This document shows, in pieces, positions 17,708 to 24,720 of a stretch of 31,782 nt of DNA. The stretch comes from an uncultured Collinsella sp. GTDB taxonomy: Bacteria; Actinomycetota; Coriobacteriia; Coriobacteriales; Coriobacteriaceae. The translations under genes and the position numbers were made by a program. The notes below the pieces were generated by a model. It was not told where the DNA came from, made no database searches, and worked only from the letters and a program-made list of their open reading frames with translations. Position 1 is the first letter of the stretch. Every line of letters begins with the position of its first letter. The stretch covers positions 1 through 31,782 of the forward strand of contig CAUCTV010000014.1 of the NCBI GenBank assembly GCA_958445895.1, written 5' to 3'.

Positions 17708-17753
17708 CGAAAGCTCCTTTCTGACAAAAAACAGTGTATCGAGAACTTTTGAC

Positions 17754-17782
17754 AAAAAAGGGGACGTGGAAACCACGTCCCC
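17754..17782 (-). terminator. Intrinsic terminator of the rpmH-rnpA-yidD-yidC-jag operon
   Basis: Read on the minus strand: a 10-bp stem (17773-17782 with 17760-17769), a 3-base loop and six Ts (17754-17759). It lies 21 bases after the jag stop. Confidence 0.93.
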
Positions 17783-17802
17783 CTAGCATAAGCTCGAGTA
17801 GA

Positions 17803-18372
17803 TTATCGAGCAACAATCACCACATGCCGATCAGGGTCAGAACCCTCAGAATGAGTATCGACGGCATCATTGCCACGAAGTGCAATGTGAACCAGTCGGC
17901 GCTCATAGGCATTCATGGGCGGAAGCGAAACACTCTTATGAGTGCGGATGGCACGCTCGGCAGCAGACTGAGCCATGGAGGCAACCTTATCATGACGGCG
18001 GCTCTTGTATCCCTCAACGTCCACTACAACCGGATACCTAAAGCCGAGCTTGCGGCTCACCAGCAAAGAGAACATAACCTGAAGGGCATCAAGAGTGCGA
18101 CCATGACGGCCAATGAGAACAGCAAGGTCGGGAGCCGTTACATCCAAAATCAGCTCGCCCTCGTCGCCCTCATACTCATCGATAGGAGAGCTGGCAGCAT
18201 CGAAGTGCGAAAGGATGGAACGCAGGATGGAAATCGCGACATCGGCAATGGTGTCGAGCTCCTCGTCGGTCAGCTCTTCACCGGCCTTGTAGCGCTGTGC
18301 AATCTCGGGATAATCGCCCGCGACCTGCGGGGCAACCTCCTCAAGCATATCCTCGATGATCTCTTCAGACAT
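17803..18372 (-). CDS. khpB: RNA-binding protein Jag/KhpB (KH and R3H domains)
   Basis: This 189-residue protein is expected to bind RNA, pairing with KhpA, and sits beside yidC as usual. The KH motif LIGRHGRTLDALQ is at about 100-112 and the R3H region with ERRLVHIAL at about 160. The N-terminal 80 residues are acidic and lack the conserved Jag_N sequence of Firmicutes homologues. The ATG at 18372 has GGAG six bases upstream and is preferred over the one at 18384. It is the last gene of the operon, before a strong terminator. Confidence 0.88.
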   Translation of the reverse strand: MSEEIIEDMLEEVAPQVAGDYPEIAQRYKAGEELTDEELDTIADVAISILRSILSHFDAASSPIDEYEGDEGELILDVTAPDLAVLIGRHGRTLDALQVMFSLLVSRKLGFRYPVVVDVEGYKSRRHDKVASMAQSAAERAIRTHKSVSLPPMNAYERRLVHIALRGNDAVDTHSEGSDPDRHVVIVAR

Positions 18373-18387
18373 AACGTACTCCAAAAG

Positions 18388-18399
18388 TTAGGTACCTAA
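18388..18399. repeat. 12-bp palindrome TTAGGTACCTAA (copy 2)
   Basis: Identical to 14883-14894. It lies in the 44-base gap between yidC and jag, just upstream of the jag ribosome binding site. Confidence 0.6.
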
Positions 18400-18416
18400 A
18401 TTAGATTGATATCCCG

Positions 18417-19187
18417 CTACTTCTTCTTGTGCGGGCGCGGCTTCTTCTCGCGACGAGTGACCTCGACCTGCAGCGGGGCGTTCTTAAGACGCTCCTCCTC
18501 ATCGGCCTTCGCCTTGTCGATAACCTTCTGCGTCACGAAGATCTGCTGGATAACCTGCCAGGCAGAGGACACATCGTAGTACAGCAGAACGCCGACGGGC
18601 AGGCTCCAGCCCATCCAAAGCATCATGACGGTCATAACAACAGCCATCATGCGCATGCTCTGCGCCTGCTGGCCGGTCTGATTGCGCGACATATAGAGCT
18701 GCGGAATCAAGGTCAGGACGGCAAAGAGGATCAGGCAGATCAACGCAGGGAGTGCGACCATAAAGCCATCGGCAAAAGAGGCGCTCGGCGTGGTGGTCAG
18801 GTCGGGCAGAATGTTAAAGAACGAGAAGGTGCCCTCGTTAAAGTACTGCGGCAGGTTGCGCAGAAGCGTGAACAGGGCGATGAGGATGGGCATCTGAATC
18901 AGTAGCGGCAAGCAGCCGGACAGCGGATTGAACTTGTTCTCGCTGTAGAACTTCTGCATCTCCTCGGCCTGACGCTGGGGATCGTCGGCATAGCGCTCCT
19001 GGATCTCGAGCATCTTGGGCTGCAGCACCTGCATGCGAGCCGTCGACTTGGTCGACTTGAGCATAAGCGGCGTCAACAGCAGACGGATGATGACCACCAG
19101 GATGATGATGGACAGGCCCCAGTCGACCGCAAAGGTCTGGATGAGCTTGAGCAGCTCGAAAAGGATGTTAACGATCCAATCCCACAT
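18417..19187 (-). CDS. yidC: Membrane protein insertase YidC/Oxa1
   Basis: This 256-residue protein inserts and folds membrane proteins with or without SecYEG. It has about five hydrophobic helices: 3-45, which includes the groove Arg35 (VVIIRLLLTPL), 90-112, 145-165, 180-197 and 200-215. Between the first two lies the cytoplasmic coiled hairpin (MQVLQPKMLEIQERYADDPQRQ). The C-terminal tail is highly basic (RREKKPRPHKKK), as in ribosome-contacting YidC. There is no long periplasmic domain and no lipobox, unlike the lipoprotein YidC of Bacillus. It is the fourth gene of the rpmH operon. Confidence 0.95.
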   Translation of the reverse strand: MWDWIVNILFELLKLIQTFAVDWGLSIIILVVIIRLLLTPLMLKSTKSTARMQVLQPKMLEIQERYADDPQRQAEEMQKFYSENKFNPLSGCLPLLIQMPILIALFTLLRNLPQYFNEGTFSFFNILPDLTTTPSASFADGFMVALPALICLILFAVLTLIPQLYMSRNQTGQQAQSMRMMAVVMTVMMLWMGWSLPVGVLLYYDVSSAWQVIQQIFVTQKVIDKAKADEEERLKNAPLQVEVTRREKKPRPHKKK

Positions 19188-19216
19188 GTAAGTTTTCCTC
19201 CGATAGCGAGTGCCCG

Positions 19217-19441
19217 CTAGGGCACAGGGTCATAACCGCCGGCGTGCAGGGGATTACAGCGAGCAATGCGCCTCACGGCAAGCCAGCAGCCTCTCAAAAC
19301 ACCGTACCGCCCAATCGCCTGAATGGCGTATTGCGAGCACGTTGGGTAATAAATGCAAGCGTCAGGTAATAAGGGCGAAATAACCTGTTGATATATGCGA
19401 ATAGGAGCGATGGCAACACGTCGCAAAACGTGATTGCTCAT
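19217..19441 (-). CDS. yidD: Membrane protein insertion efficiency factor YidD
   Basis: This 74-residue protein carries the family signature IRIYQQVISPLLPDACIYYPTCSQYAIQAI, with its conserved Cys residues, and ends with the CNPLHAGGYDPVP motif. It assists YidC, and is anchored peripherally by an amphipathic N-terminal helix. Its start overlaps the rnpA stop by four bases (ATGA), indicating translational coupling. Length is normal. Confidence 0.94.
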   Translation of the reverse strand: MSNHVLRRVAIAPIRIYQQVISPLLPDACIYYPTCSQYAIQAIGRYGVLRGCWLAVRRIARCNPLHAGGYDPVP

Positions 19442-19776
19442 CGCTCCTCCCCGGCAACGCCGGCGCGTTTCATAAGCGAACGCAATGCATTGTCCATCTC
19501 CTGAGGCGAAGAAACCCTCGTCTTGGGAGTTGCGAACAAGATGATGTCATAACCCGCAACGGGAAATCCACAGCTGCGGGCGGCCTCGCGCATCACACGC
19601 TTAGAACGGTTGCGCACGACAGCACAACCGAGCCGTTTAGCACCAACGAAGGCGACCCTTCCGGAGTCGCCTTCGCCAACCGATTCACATATGGTCATTC
19701 GAATCAGAGGGTGATTGAAACGACGCCCCTGACTGAACACATGCTCGAAATCTTGCCGAGACTTAATAGTCTTCAT
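19438..19776 (-). CDS. rnpA: Ribonuclease P protein component
   Basis: This 112-residue basic protein is the protein subunit of RNase P, which trims tRNA 5' ends. It contains the RNR signature (GCAVVRNRSKRVMREAAR), the N-terminal KSRQDFEHVF and FNHPLIRM strand regions, and the YDIILFATPKT segment. No strong ribosome binding site precedes the ATG, but it starts 20 bases after the rpmH stop, so re-initiation is likely. It overlaps yidD by four bases. Confidence 0.94.
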   Translation of the reverse strand: MKTIKSRQDFEHVFSQGRRFNHPLIRMTICESVGEGDSGRVAFVGAKRLGCAVVRNRSKRVMREAARSCGFPVAGYDIILFATPKTRVSSPQEMDNALRSLMKRAGVAGEER

Positions 19777-19796
19777 GCGAGATGTGTGTATCGCTG

Positions 19797-19931
19797 CTAG
19801 ACAGTGAGACGCTTGCGGCCCTTGGCGCGACGACGGGCGAGCACGGCACGACCACCCTTAGTGGCCATACGGGCACGGAAGCCATGGGTCTTGGCACGCT
19901 TACGCTTATTAGGCTGATACGTACGCTTCAT
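19797..19931 (-). CDS. rpmH: 50S ribosomal protein L34
   Basis: This 44-residue basic protein is a canonical L34 (MKRTYQPNKRKRAKTHGF, then RMATKGGRAVLARRRAKGR). AGGAGG lies eight bases before the ATG at 19931. It is the first gene of the operon and is driven by the promoter at about 20004-20033. Confidence 0.97.
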   Translation of the reverse strand: MKRTYQPNKRKRAKTHGFRARMATKGGRAVLARRRAKGRKRLTV

Positions 19932-20003
19932 CTTAAGTTCCTCCTGCTGCATTTCGAGTGTCCGCGGGGGCGCGGACGCAGATATAGACACGTGAGCTTG
20001 AAG

Positions 20004-20033
20004 ATTGTAGGGAAATCAATGTTCAAATGTCAA
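20004..20033 (-). promoter_or_regulatory. Promoter of rpmH operon
   Basis: On the minus strand: TTGACA (20028-20033), 18-base spacer, TACAAT (20004-20009). Close to the sigma-70-type consensus and 73 bases before the rpmH start. Confidence 0.85.
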
Positions 20034-20276
20034 GAAATCAAAGGTAAAAGGTTGCGCAGTTCACACGGTTCCCCCATAAGCACAACCGAAATTTGCGCCT
20101 CATGGCAACCTTTCACGATATTTCATCGAGTTTTCAACAGGTCATGTTGGCAATGTTGAGAACTTTTCGCCCGTTTTCCAAAGTTTTCAACAAGTTTTGA
20201 AAAGTTGTCGAAAGATGAGAAACGTTGCACGGTGAGCTACTATTTGTTCGAAACCTTTTGAAAGATTGCGAGCGGC
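20034..20276. other. Putative origin sub-region 1 (rpmH to GHKL gene)
   Basis: AT-richer non-coding DNA. It contains a nested dyad (AAAGGTTGC at 20046-20054 with GCAACCTTT at 20105-20113, and CGGTT/AACCG inside), and a cluster of variant DnaA-box-like 9-mers: TTTTCAACA at 20131-20139 and 20184-20192, TGTTGAGAA at 20154-20162 (complement TTCTCAACA), and TTGTCGAAA at 20205-20213. The same motifs recur in the dnaA-dnaN gap. The consensus TTATCCACA was not seen. This is inferred to be one half of a bipartite oriC. Confidence 0.6.
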
Positions 20277-21629
20277 ATGTCTGACGACTTTTACACCATG
20301 GTCGATTCCGGAGACCCGGCACCCGACAACGAGCACATCACCGGCGTGCGCGAAGAGCGTGCGGAAGGCGAGCAGACGACCACGCAGGCGCCAAAAGCCA
20401 TGTACGCCGCGCGCATCGCCGTCTATGACGACATGCTGTCGACACCGCGGGTGATCGTCATTGATCCGCAAGATGTCCGCACGTATTTGGAAGAGACGAC
20501 CAACACCGTCTACCAGTGCATGAAAGAACAAGGTGGCCATATCTCGCTCATGGTCATCCGCGAGATTGTCGAAAACTTTATCCACGCACACTTTGCCGAG
20601 CCCATCATCTCGATTCTGGACGGCGGAGACACCATCCGCTTTGCTGACCAAGGACCCGGCATCGACGACAAGGAACGTGCTTTCGACTTTGGCGTTACCA
20701 GCGCAAACAGCAAGATGAAGCGCTATATCCGTGGAACCGGAGCAGGGTTTCCCATGGTGCAGGAGTATTTGGAAAACGCCGGCGGTGCCGTATCCATCGA
20801 GGACAACATGGGCAACGGCACCGTGGTTACGGTAAGCCTGAACCCTAAACGCGTGCAGGAAATCGAGCGTGCCGGCGGACGCGGTGCTGCCGTGCGGCCC
20901 GAGACGGAGCATCCCACATATCCCCTGCCGGGAGCTTTTGCGCAGCAGCCCATGGCAACGCAGCAGATGCAGCCCCCCGTGGGACAGATGCAGCAGCCCG
21001 GAATGCTTCCTACACAAGAGCCCCAGGCGACATCGATGTCGATGCCGCCAAACATGCCAGAGACCATGCCGCTGGCGGATCAGGATGCAGCAGCAATGCA
21101 GCAGGCGACGGGGGCACCGGGTGGCCAGCAAATGGGCTATCAGCCGTACCAACAGGGATATCCATATCAGCAGATGCCGCCACTGGGGTATGGCCAGCAG
21201 TTCCCGCAACAGTACCAGCAGGGATATCAGCAGCCGTACCAGCAGATGCCGCAGCAGCAGTACAACCCTTGGGCCCAGCAGATGCCTCCGCAGCCTTACC
21301 AACAGTGGCCTCAAAGTTTTCAACAGCAAATGCCGCCGATGCAGAGTTCTCAACAACCAGCAGCTCAAATGATGTATCCTAATGCAGCAAATCAGTATGC
21401 GCAGCCACAGCCGGACGTGTTCGTAAGCGATCGCGGCAACGCCGCGCTGGGCTATCTGGCGCAAAATCAAGCGTGCGGCGCAACCGACCTGGCGAGGGCG
21501 TTTGGAAACTCGGCCCCCACTTGGTCACGCACGCTCAATGACTTGGCGCAGGCCGGCTTGGTCATCAAGCATGGCCAGAAATACCATCTGACAGAACTCG
21601 GCGCCGCTCGCGTGCGAGCTCAGAGCTAA
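20277..21629 (+). CDS. GHKL ATPase domain protein with Gln/Pro-rich linker and winged helix
   Basis: This 450-residue protein lies immediately upstream of dnaA on the same strand, 15 bases before it. Residues about 42-190 form a GHKL ATP-binding fold: N-box REIVENFIHAHF (Glu96, Asn100), G1 DQGPGI (124-129) and G2 GTGAGF (153-158). No histidine dimerisation or phosphoacceptor domain is present. Residues about 205-380 are low complexity, rich in Gln, Pro, Tyr and Met (repeats such as YQQM, QQGY). Residues about 381-450 look like a MarR/ArsR-type winged helix (GATDLARAFGNSAPTWSRTLNDLAQAGLVI, then HLTELGAARV). I do not recognise a named family. An ATP-dependent DNA-binding regulator of dnaA or the origin is inference from location and architecture. 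The start has only a weak ribosome binding site. Confidence 0.75.
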   Translation: MSDDFYTMVDSGDPAPDNEHITGVREERAEGEQTTTQAPKAMYAARIAVYDDMLSTPRVIVIDPQDVRTYLEETTNTVYQCMKEQGGHISLMVIREIVENFIHAHFAEPIISILDGGDTIRFADQGPGIDDKERAFDFGVTSANSKMKRYIRGTGAGFPMVQEYLENAGGAVSIEDNMGNGTVVTVSLNPKRVQEIERAGGRGAAVRPETEHPTYPLPGAFAQQPMATQQMQPPVGQMQQPGMLPTQEPQATSMSMPPNMPETMPLADQDAAAMQQATGAPGGQQMGYQPYQQGYPYQQMPPLGYGQQFPQQYQQGYQQPYQQMPQQQYNPWAQQMPPQPYQQWPQSFQQQMPPMQSSQQPAAQMMYPNAANQYAQPQPDVFVSDRGNAALGYLAQNQACGATDLARAFGNSAPTWSRTLNDLAQAGLVIKHGQKYHLTELGAARVRAQS

Positions 21630-21644
21630 AGAACGGGAGAGACA

Positions 21645-23369
21645 GTGGACGAGGAAGCAAGCATCATCCTGGGGGATGCCATCGCCTTTTGCCAGCGCGA
21701 CGGCCAAGATGCACGCCTCATCAACATGCTGGGGCAATCGCGCGCCATAAGCCTGACCGAAGACACGCTCACGATCGAGGCGCCCTCGCGCTTTGCCATC
21801 GCGCAGCTCAAAAAGCATCAGCCGACTATTGAGGCTTATCTGGAAGAAATCGCCTTTGCACCGATTGCGCTCGACATCGTGGCACCGCAAGGCGCAACGG
21901 CCGAATCCTCTGCCGCGACGGCGGCCGCCGCGCCTCCCGCTGCTTCCCCGGCGGTGCCGGCCTCCGCAGGCGACGTGCCGACAATCGAGCACCAGCACAG
22001 CGATGTTTCCCGTGAAACCATGGCACCGTTGCCGACCGCGGCGGCGACGTCAACGAACGCGCCCGTCACGCACATGCCCATCGCTCACGACGCAGCGGCG
22101 GGCGCGGATTCGGGCATTGCAATCAAGAACACGCTCTCGGCCGATGATTTTCGTCGCATGATGAACCAGATGAAGGGCGGAGCGCCGACTAAATCCACGC
22201 AGGCTGCGACCCCCGCTTCACCCATGCCAGCACCGACCGCGCCGGCCGAGCAGAATACGGATGGAGCCCCACTCGCCGCGAACTCAAAATTTACCTTTGA
22301 GAACTTTGTCTACGGCCCCGAGAACAGCCATGCCTATCGCTCGGCACTCAAGTTTGCCGCCCTCGCGGACGAACGCGGCACGTGCACATCACTGTTCATC
22401 TACGGCAAATCGGGCCTGGGCAAGACGCACCTGCTGCTTGCGATCAAAAACGAGCTCGCCGAGAAGTCGCCCGAGATCAAGGTCAAGTATGCCAACTCCC
22501 AGGCATATCTGGACGACCTGATGACCGAGTTCGACCGCCAAAAGAAGAGCAACGCCCCCATCATGCAGGCGTACCACGGCGTGGACGTGCTCATCATCGA
22601 TGACATCCAAAACATCATCGGCAAACGCGCGAGCGTGGACTACTTCTTCCAGCTCATGGACGAGTTCATCCGCAACAACAAGAAGGTCGTCATCGCGGCA
22701 GACCGCGCCCCCAAGGACCTGAGCATGGACGAGCGTCTGACCAGCCGCTTCAACGCCGGCATGCTCTGCCTGGTCGCAGAGCCCAGCTACGAGATGAAAT
22801 ACAAGATCTTGCAGCGCTATTACGAGAACACCATCGTCGCCGCTCCCGAGGCAGGCGACGACTCGCTGCTGGCGGCCTATGGGGGCGACGGCGGGCACCT
22901 GACCGACGAGCACTTTAAACACATGGCAGAGGTGTCGGGCACCAACATCCGCGAACTCGAGAGCTTTTGCGAGCGCTGCGCCGGCGAGGCGGGCGACCGC
23001 GAGCGCGAGGGCGGGGAGCTCACCTTTGACGATATCGACGCCATCGCCAGCCAGTACTTCGACACATCGGCCAAAAAGATCAACGTCCAGACGGTTCAGT
23101 CCGTCATCGAAGAGCAGTACGGCGTGACGCACGAGGAGCTCATCGGCCCGCGTCGCAACGCCAATATCGCCAAAGCACGCCACATTGCCATCTATCTGGC
23201 CATCGAGATGTGCGAGATGACGACCACGGCGGTGGGCGCCGAATTTGGCAATCGCAACCACTCGACCGTCAGCACGAGTTACAAAAAGGTCCAGAAGATG
23301 ATCCAGGAAGACCGCACCGTCACCGAAGACCTCAAGTCGCTGCGCGATAAAATTACACTGCGCTCGTAG
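21645..23369 (+). CDS. dnaA: Chromosomal replication initiator DnaA
   Basis: This 574-residue AAA+ protein opens oriC. Domain I (1-80) is divergent. The linker (about 85-205) is long and Ala/Pro/Thr-rich. Domain III has Walker A GKSGLGKT (starting about residue 253), Walker B LIIDDIQN, the arginine-finger region RLTSRF, and sensor 2 GTNIREL. Domain IV has the basic loop (IGPRRNANIAKARH) and the signature GNRNHSTV (535-542) in place of the usual GGRDHTTV. Start is GTG with GGGAG upstream. In E. coli terms Arg399 and Arg407 are kept, but Asp433 is Asn, Thr435 is Ser and Gln408 is His. A degenerate parS-like site lies within the linker (22004-22019). Flanked on both sides by variant DnaA boxes. 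Confidence 0.96.
   Translation: MDEEASIILGDAIAFCQRDGQDARLINMLGQSRAISLTEDTLTIEAPSRFAIAQLKKHQPTIEAYLEEIAFAPIALDIVAPQGATAESSAATAAAAPPAASPAVPASAGDVPTIEHQHSDVSRETMAPLPTAAATSTNAPVTHMPIAHDAAAGADSGIAIKNTLSADDFRRMMNQMKGGAPTKSTQAATPASPMPAPTAPAEQNTDGAPLAANSKFTFENFVYGPENSHAYRSALKFAALADERGTCTSLFIYGKSGLGKTHLLLAIKNELAEKSPEIKVKYANSQAYLDDLMTEFDRQKKSNAPIMQAYHGVDVLIIDDIQNIIGKRASVDYFFQLMDEFIRNNKKVVIAADRAPKDLSMDERLTSRFNAGMLCLVAEPSYEMKYKILQRYYENTIVAAPEAGDDSLLAAYGGDGGHLTDEHFKHMAEVSGTNIRELESFCERCAGEAGDREREGGELTFDDIDAIASQYFDTSAKKINVQTVQSVIEEQYGVTHEELIGPRRNANIAKARHIAIYLAIEMCEMTTTAVGAEFGNRNHSTVSTSYKKVQKMIQEDRTVTEDLKSLRDKITLRS
22004..22019. promoter_or_regulatory. Degenerate parS-like site inside dnaA
   Basis: TGTTTCCCGTGAAACC, two mismatches to the parS consensus, within codons for the DnaA linker. 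Could bind ParB weakly or be chance. Confidence 0.4.
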
Positions 23370-23607
23370 GGAAATAGAGACACCTGTTGAAAACTTGTCG
23401 AAACCACGGGCATAAGGTGTCTAAAACCCAACCCGCGGTGATGAAAAGTTTTGCGCAGGTTTTGAACGTGGAAAACCACCCCTGTTGCACACAGGTTGCT
23501 GTCGATTCTCTTTCTTGGTCTGACCTGCGTCTTTGGGAGTAATCAACAGTTTCGTCAGTGCTATTACTATTATTAAGATATTTATATCTATAGAAAGGTA
23601 TTAAAAG
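23370..23607. other. oriC: Putative oriC unwinding region (dnaA-dnaN)
   Basis: Non-coding 238 bp. Variant boxes: TGTTGAAAA at 23385-23393 (complement TTTTCAACA) directly followed by TTGTCGAAA at 23395-23403, and TAATCAACA at 23540-23548. The last is followed by a 12-base spacer and then 23561-23575, whose bottom strand reads 3'-GAT AAT GAT AAT AAT-5', the DnaA-trio pattern in the right polarity away from the box, and next an AT-rich tract (AAGATATTTATATCTATAG) before dnaN. This matches the basal unwinding layout known from Bacillus subtilis. Confidence 0.72.
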
Positions 23608-24711
23608 ATGAAGTTCACCGTCAGCCAGAGCTCGCTTACACAAGCCATCGGCGTCGTTATGAAGGGTGTCGCTTCGGCATCCACCCTTCCCATCCTGTCG
23701 GGCGTGCTCGTTAAGGCCCAAGACGGCATCTTGGAATTCCAAACCTCTAACTACACCATCTCGATCCGTCATCGCATCGCGGCGCATGTCGAAGAAGAGG
23801 GCGAGATGGTTATCCCCTGTAAGATGCTCTCCAATATCACCAAGACCCTCCCCGATGCCCCGGTCACCTTTGAGCTGTCCGAGCGCCAGGTGCTGATTGG
23901 TTGCGAGAAGAGCTCTTTCCGCCTGAATACGCTCGATGCCAATGACTTCCCCGAGTTTCCGGCCTATGCCATCGAGAGTGCCGTGGAGCTGCCGACCGAT
24001 ATCTTGTCCGAAATGGTCGGCCGCGTGTGGCGCGTCACCTCGACCGACAAGGCCCGCCCCATCCTGGGTGGTGTGCACATGAAGGTCGAGAACAACACCG
24101 TGCGCCTGGTGGCGACCGATTCCTTCCGCTTGGCCGTGTGCGATACGCAGGTCGAGACCTCGACCCTCGAGGGCTCCTTTGAGCTCAACGTTCCAGCCGA
24201 CGCCTTTAACGACGCGCTGAACATCATGGCCAGCCAGGCGACCATTATGATCGGGGCTACCGACACCCAGGTCGTCTTCGAGGCCGGCAACACTACCTAC
24301 GTGTCGCGCCGCATCGAGGGCGTGTACCCCAACTACAAGCAGCTCATCCCCGATTCGTGCGTGACGAGCGTCAAGATCGACGTCGCCGCCTTTAACGCCG
24401 CCCTCAAGCGCGTGGCCGTTATCGCGAGCGCCAACCCCGCCGTCAAGTTCGAGATCGATGTCGAGAACGGGCAGATGGGCCTGTCCTCCATTTCCAATGA
24501 CCAGGACCTTGCGCAGGAGACGATCGATGTCGAGGCCGAGGGCGAGTCGGGTACCATCGCCTTCAACTACCACTACATCTTCGGCTGCCTCAATGCCCTG
24601 TCCAAGGAGAAGGAGATCACGCTGGAGCTCAAGAGCTACTCGCAGGCGGGCATCTTCAAGTCCTACGATAAGATCAACTACCTGTACCTGGTCATGCCGG
24701 TCCGCATCTAG
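23608..24711 (+). CDS. dnaN: DNA polymerase III beta clamp
   Basis: This 367-residue protein is the sliding clamp, a ring of two subunits that tethers polymerase to DNA. The three repeated clamp domains (about 1-120, 130-245, 250-367) are present. The N-terminus MKFTVSQSSL, the central WRVTSTDKARPILGGV and the C-terminal YLYLVMPVRI are typical. AAAGG lies 11 bases upstream of the ATG. It follows the unwinding region and precedes recF by nine bases. Confidence 0.96.
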   Translation: MKFTVSQSSLTQAIGVVMKGVASASTLPILSGVLVKAQDGILEFQTSNYTISIRHRIAAHVEEEGEMVIPCKMLSNITKTLPDAPVTFELSERQVLIGCEKSSFRLNTLDANDFPEFPAYAIESAVELPTDILSEMVGRVWRVTSTDKARPILGGVHMKVENNTVRLVATDSFRLAVCDTQVETSTLEGSFELNVPADAFNDALNIMASQATIMIGATDTQVVFEAGNTTYVSRRIEGVYPNYKQLIPDSCVTSVKIDVAAFNAALKRVAVIASANPAVKFEIDVENGQMGLSSISNDQDLAQETIDVEAEGESGTIAFNYHYIFGCLNALSKEKEITLELKSYSQAGIFKSYDKINYLYLVMPVRI

Positions 24712-24720
24712 CGCTGCGCT

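Noticed and set aside
16970..17776. Longer RsmG from a GTG at 17776
   Set aside because: It would start inside the intrinsic terminator of the upstream operon; the TTG at 17707 has AAAGGAG at good spacing and gives a normal family length.
21000..21420. CRISPR-like or tandem DNA repeat in the GHKL linker
   Set aside because: The repetition is at codon level (Gln, Pro, Tyr, Met), irregular in length and lacks spacers; it encodes a low-complexity linker.
20187..21470. Open frame antisense to the GHKL gene
   Set aside because: It is Leu/Arg/His-rich, as expected from the complement of Gln/Pro-rich codons, and the plus strand encodes clear ATPase motifs.
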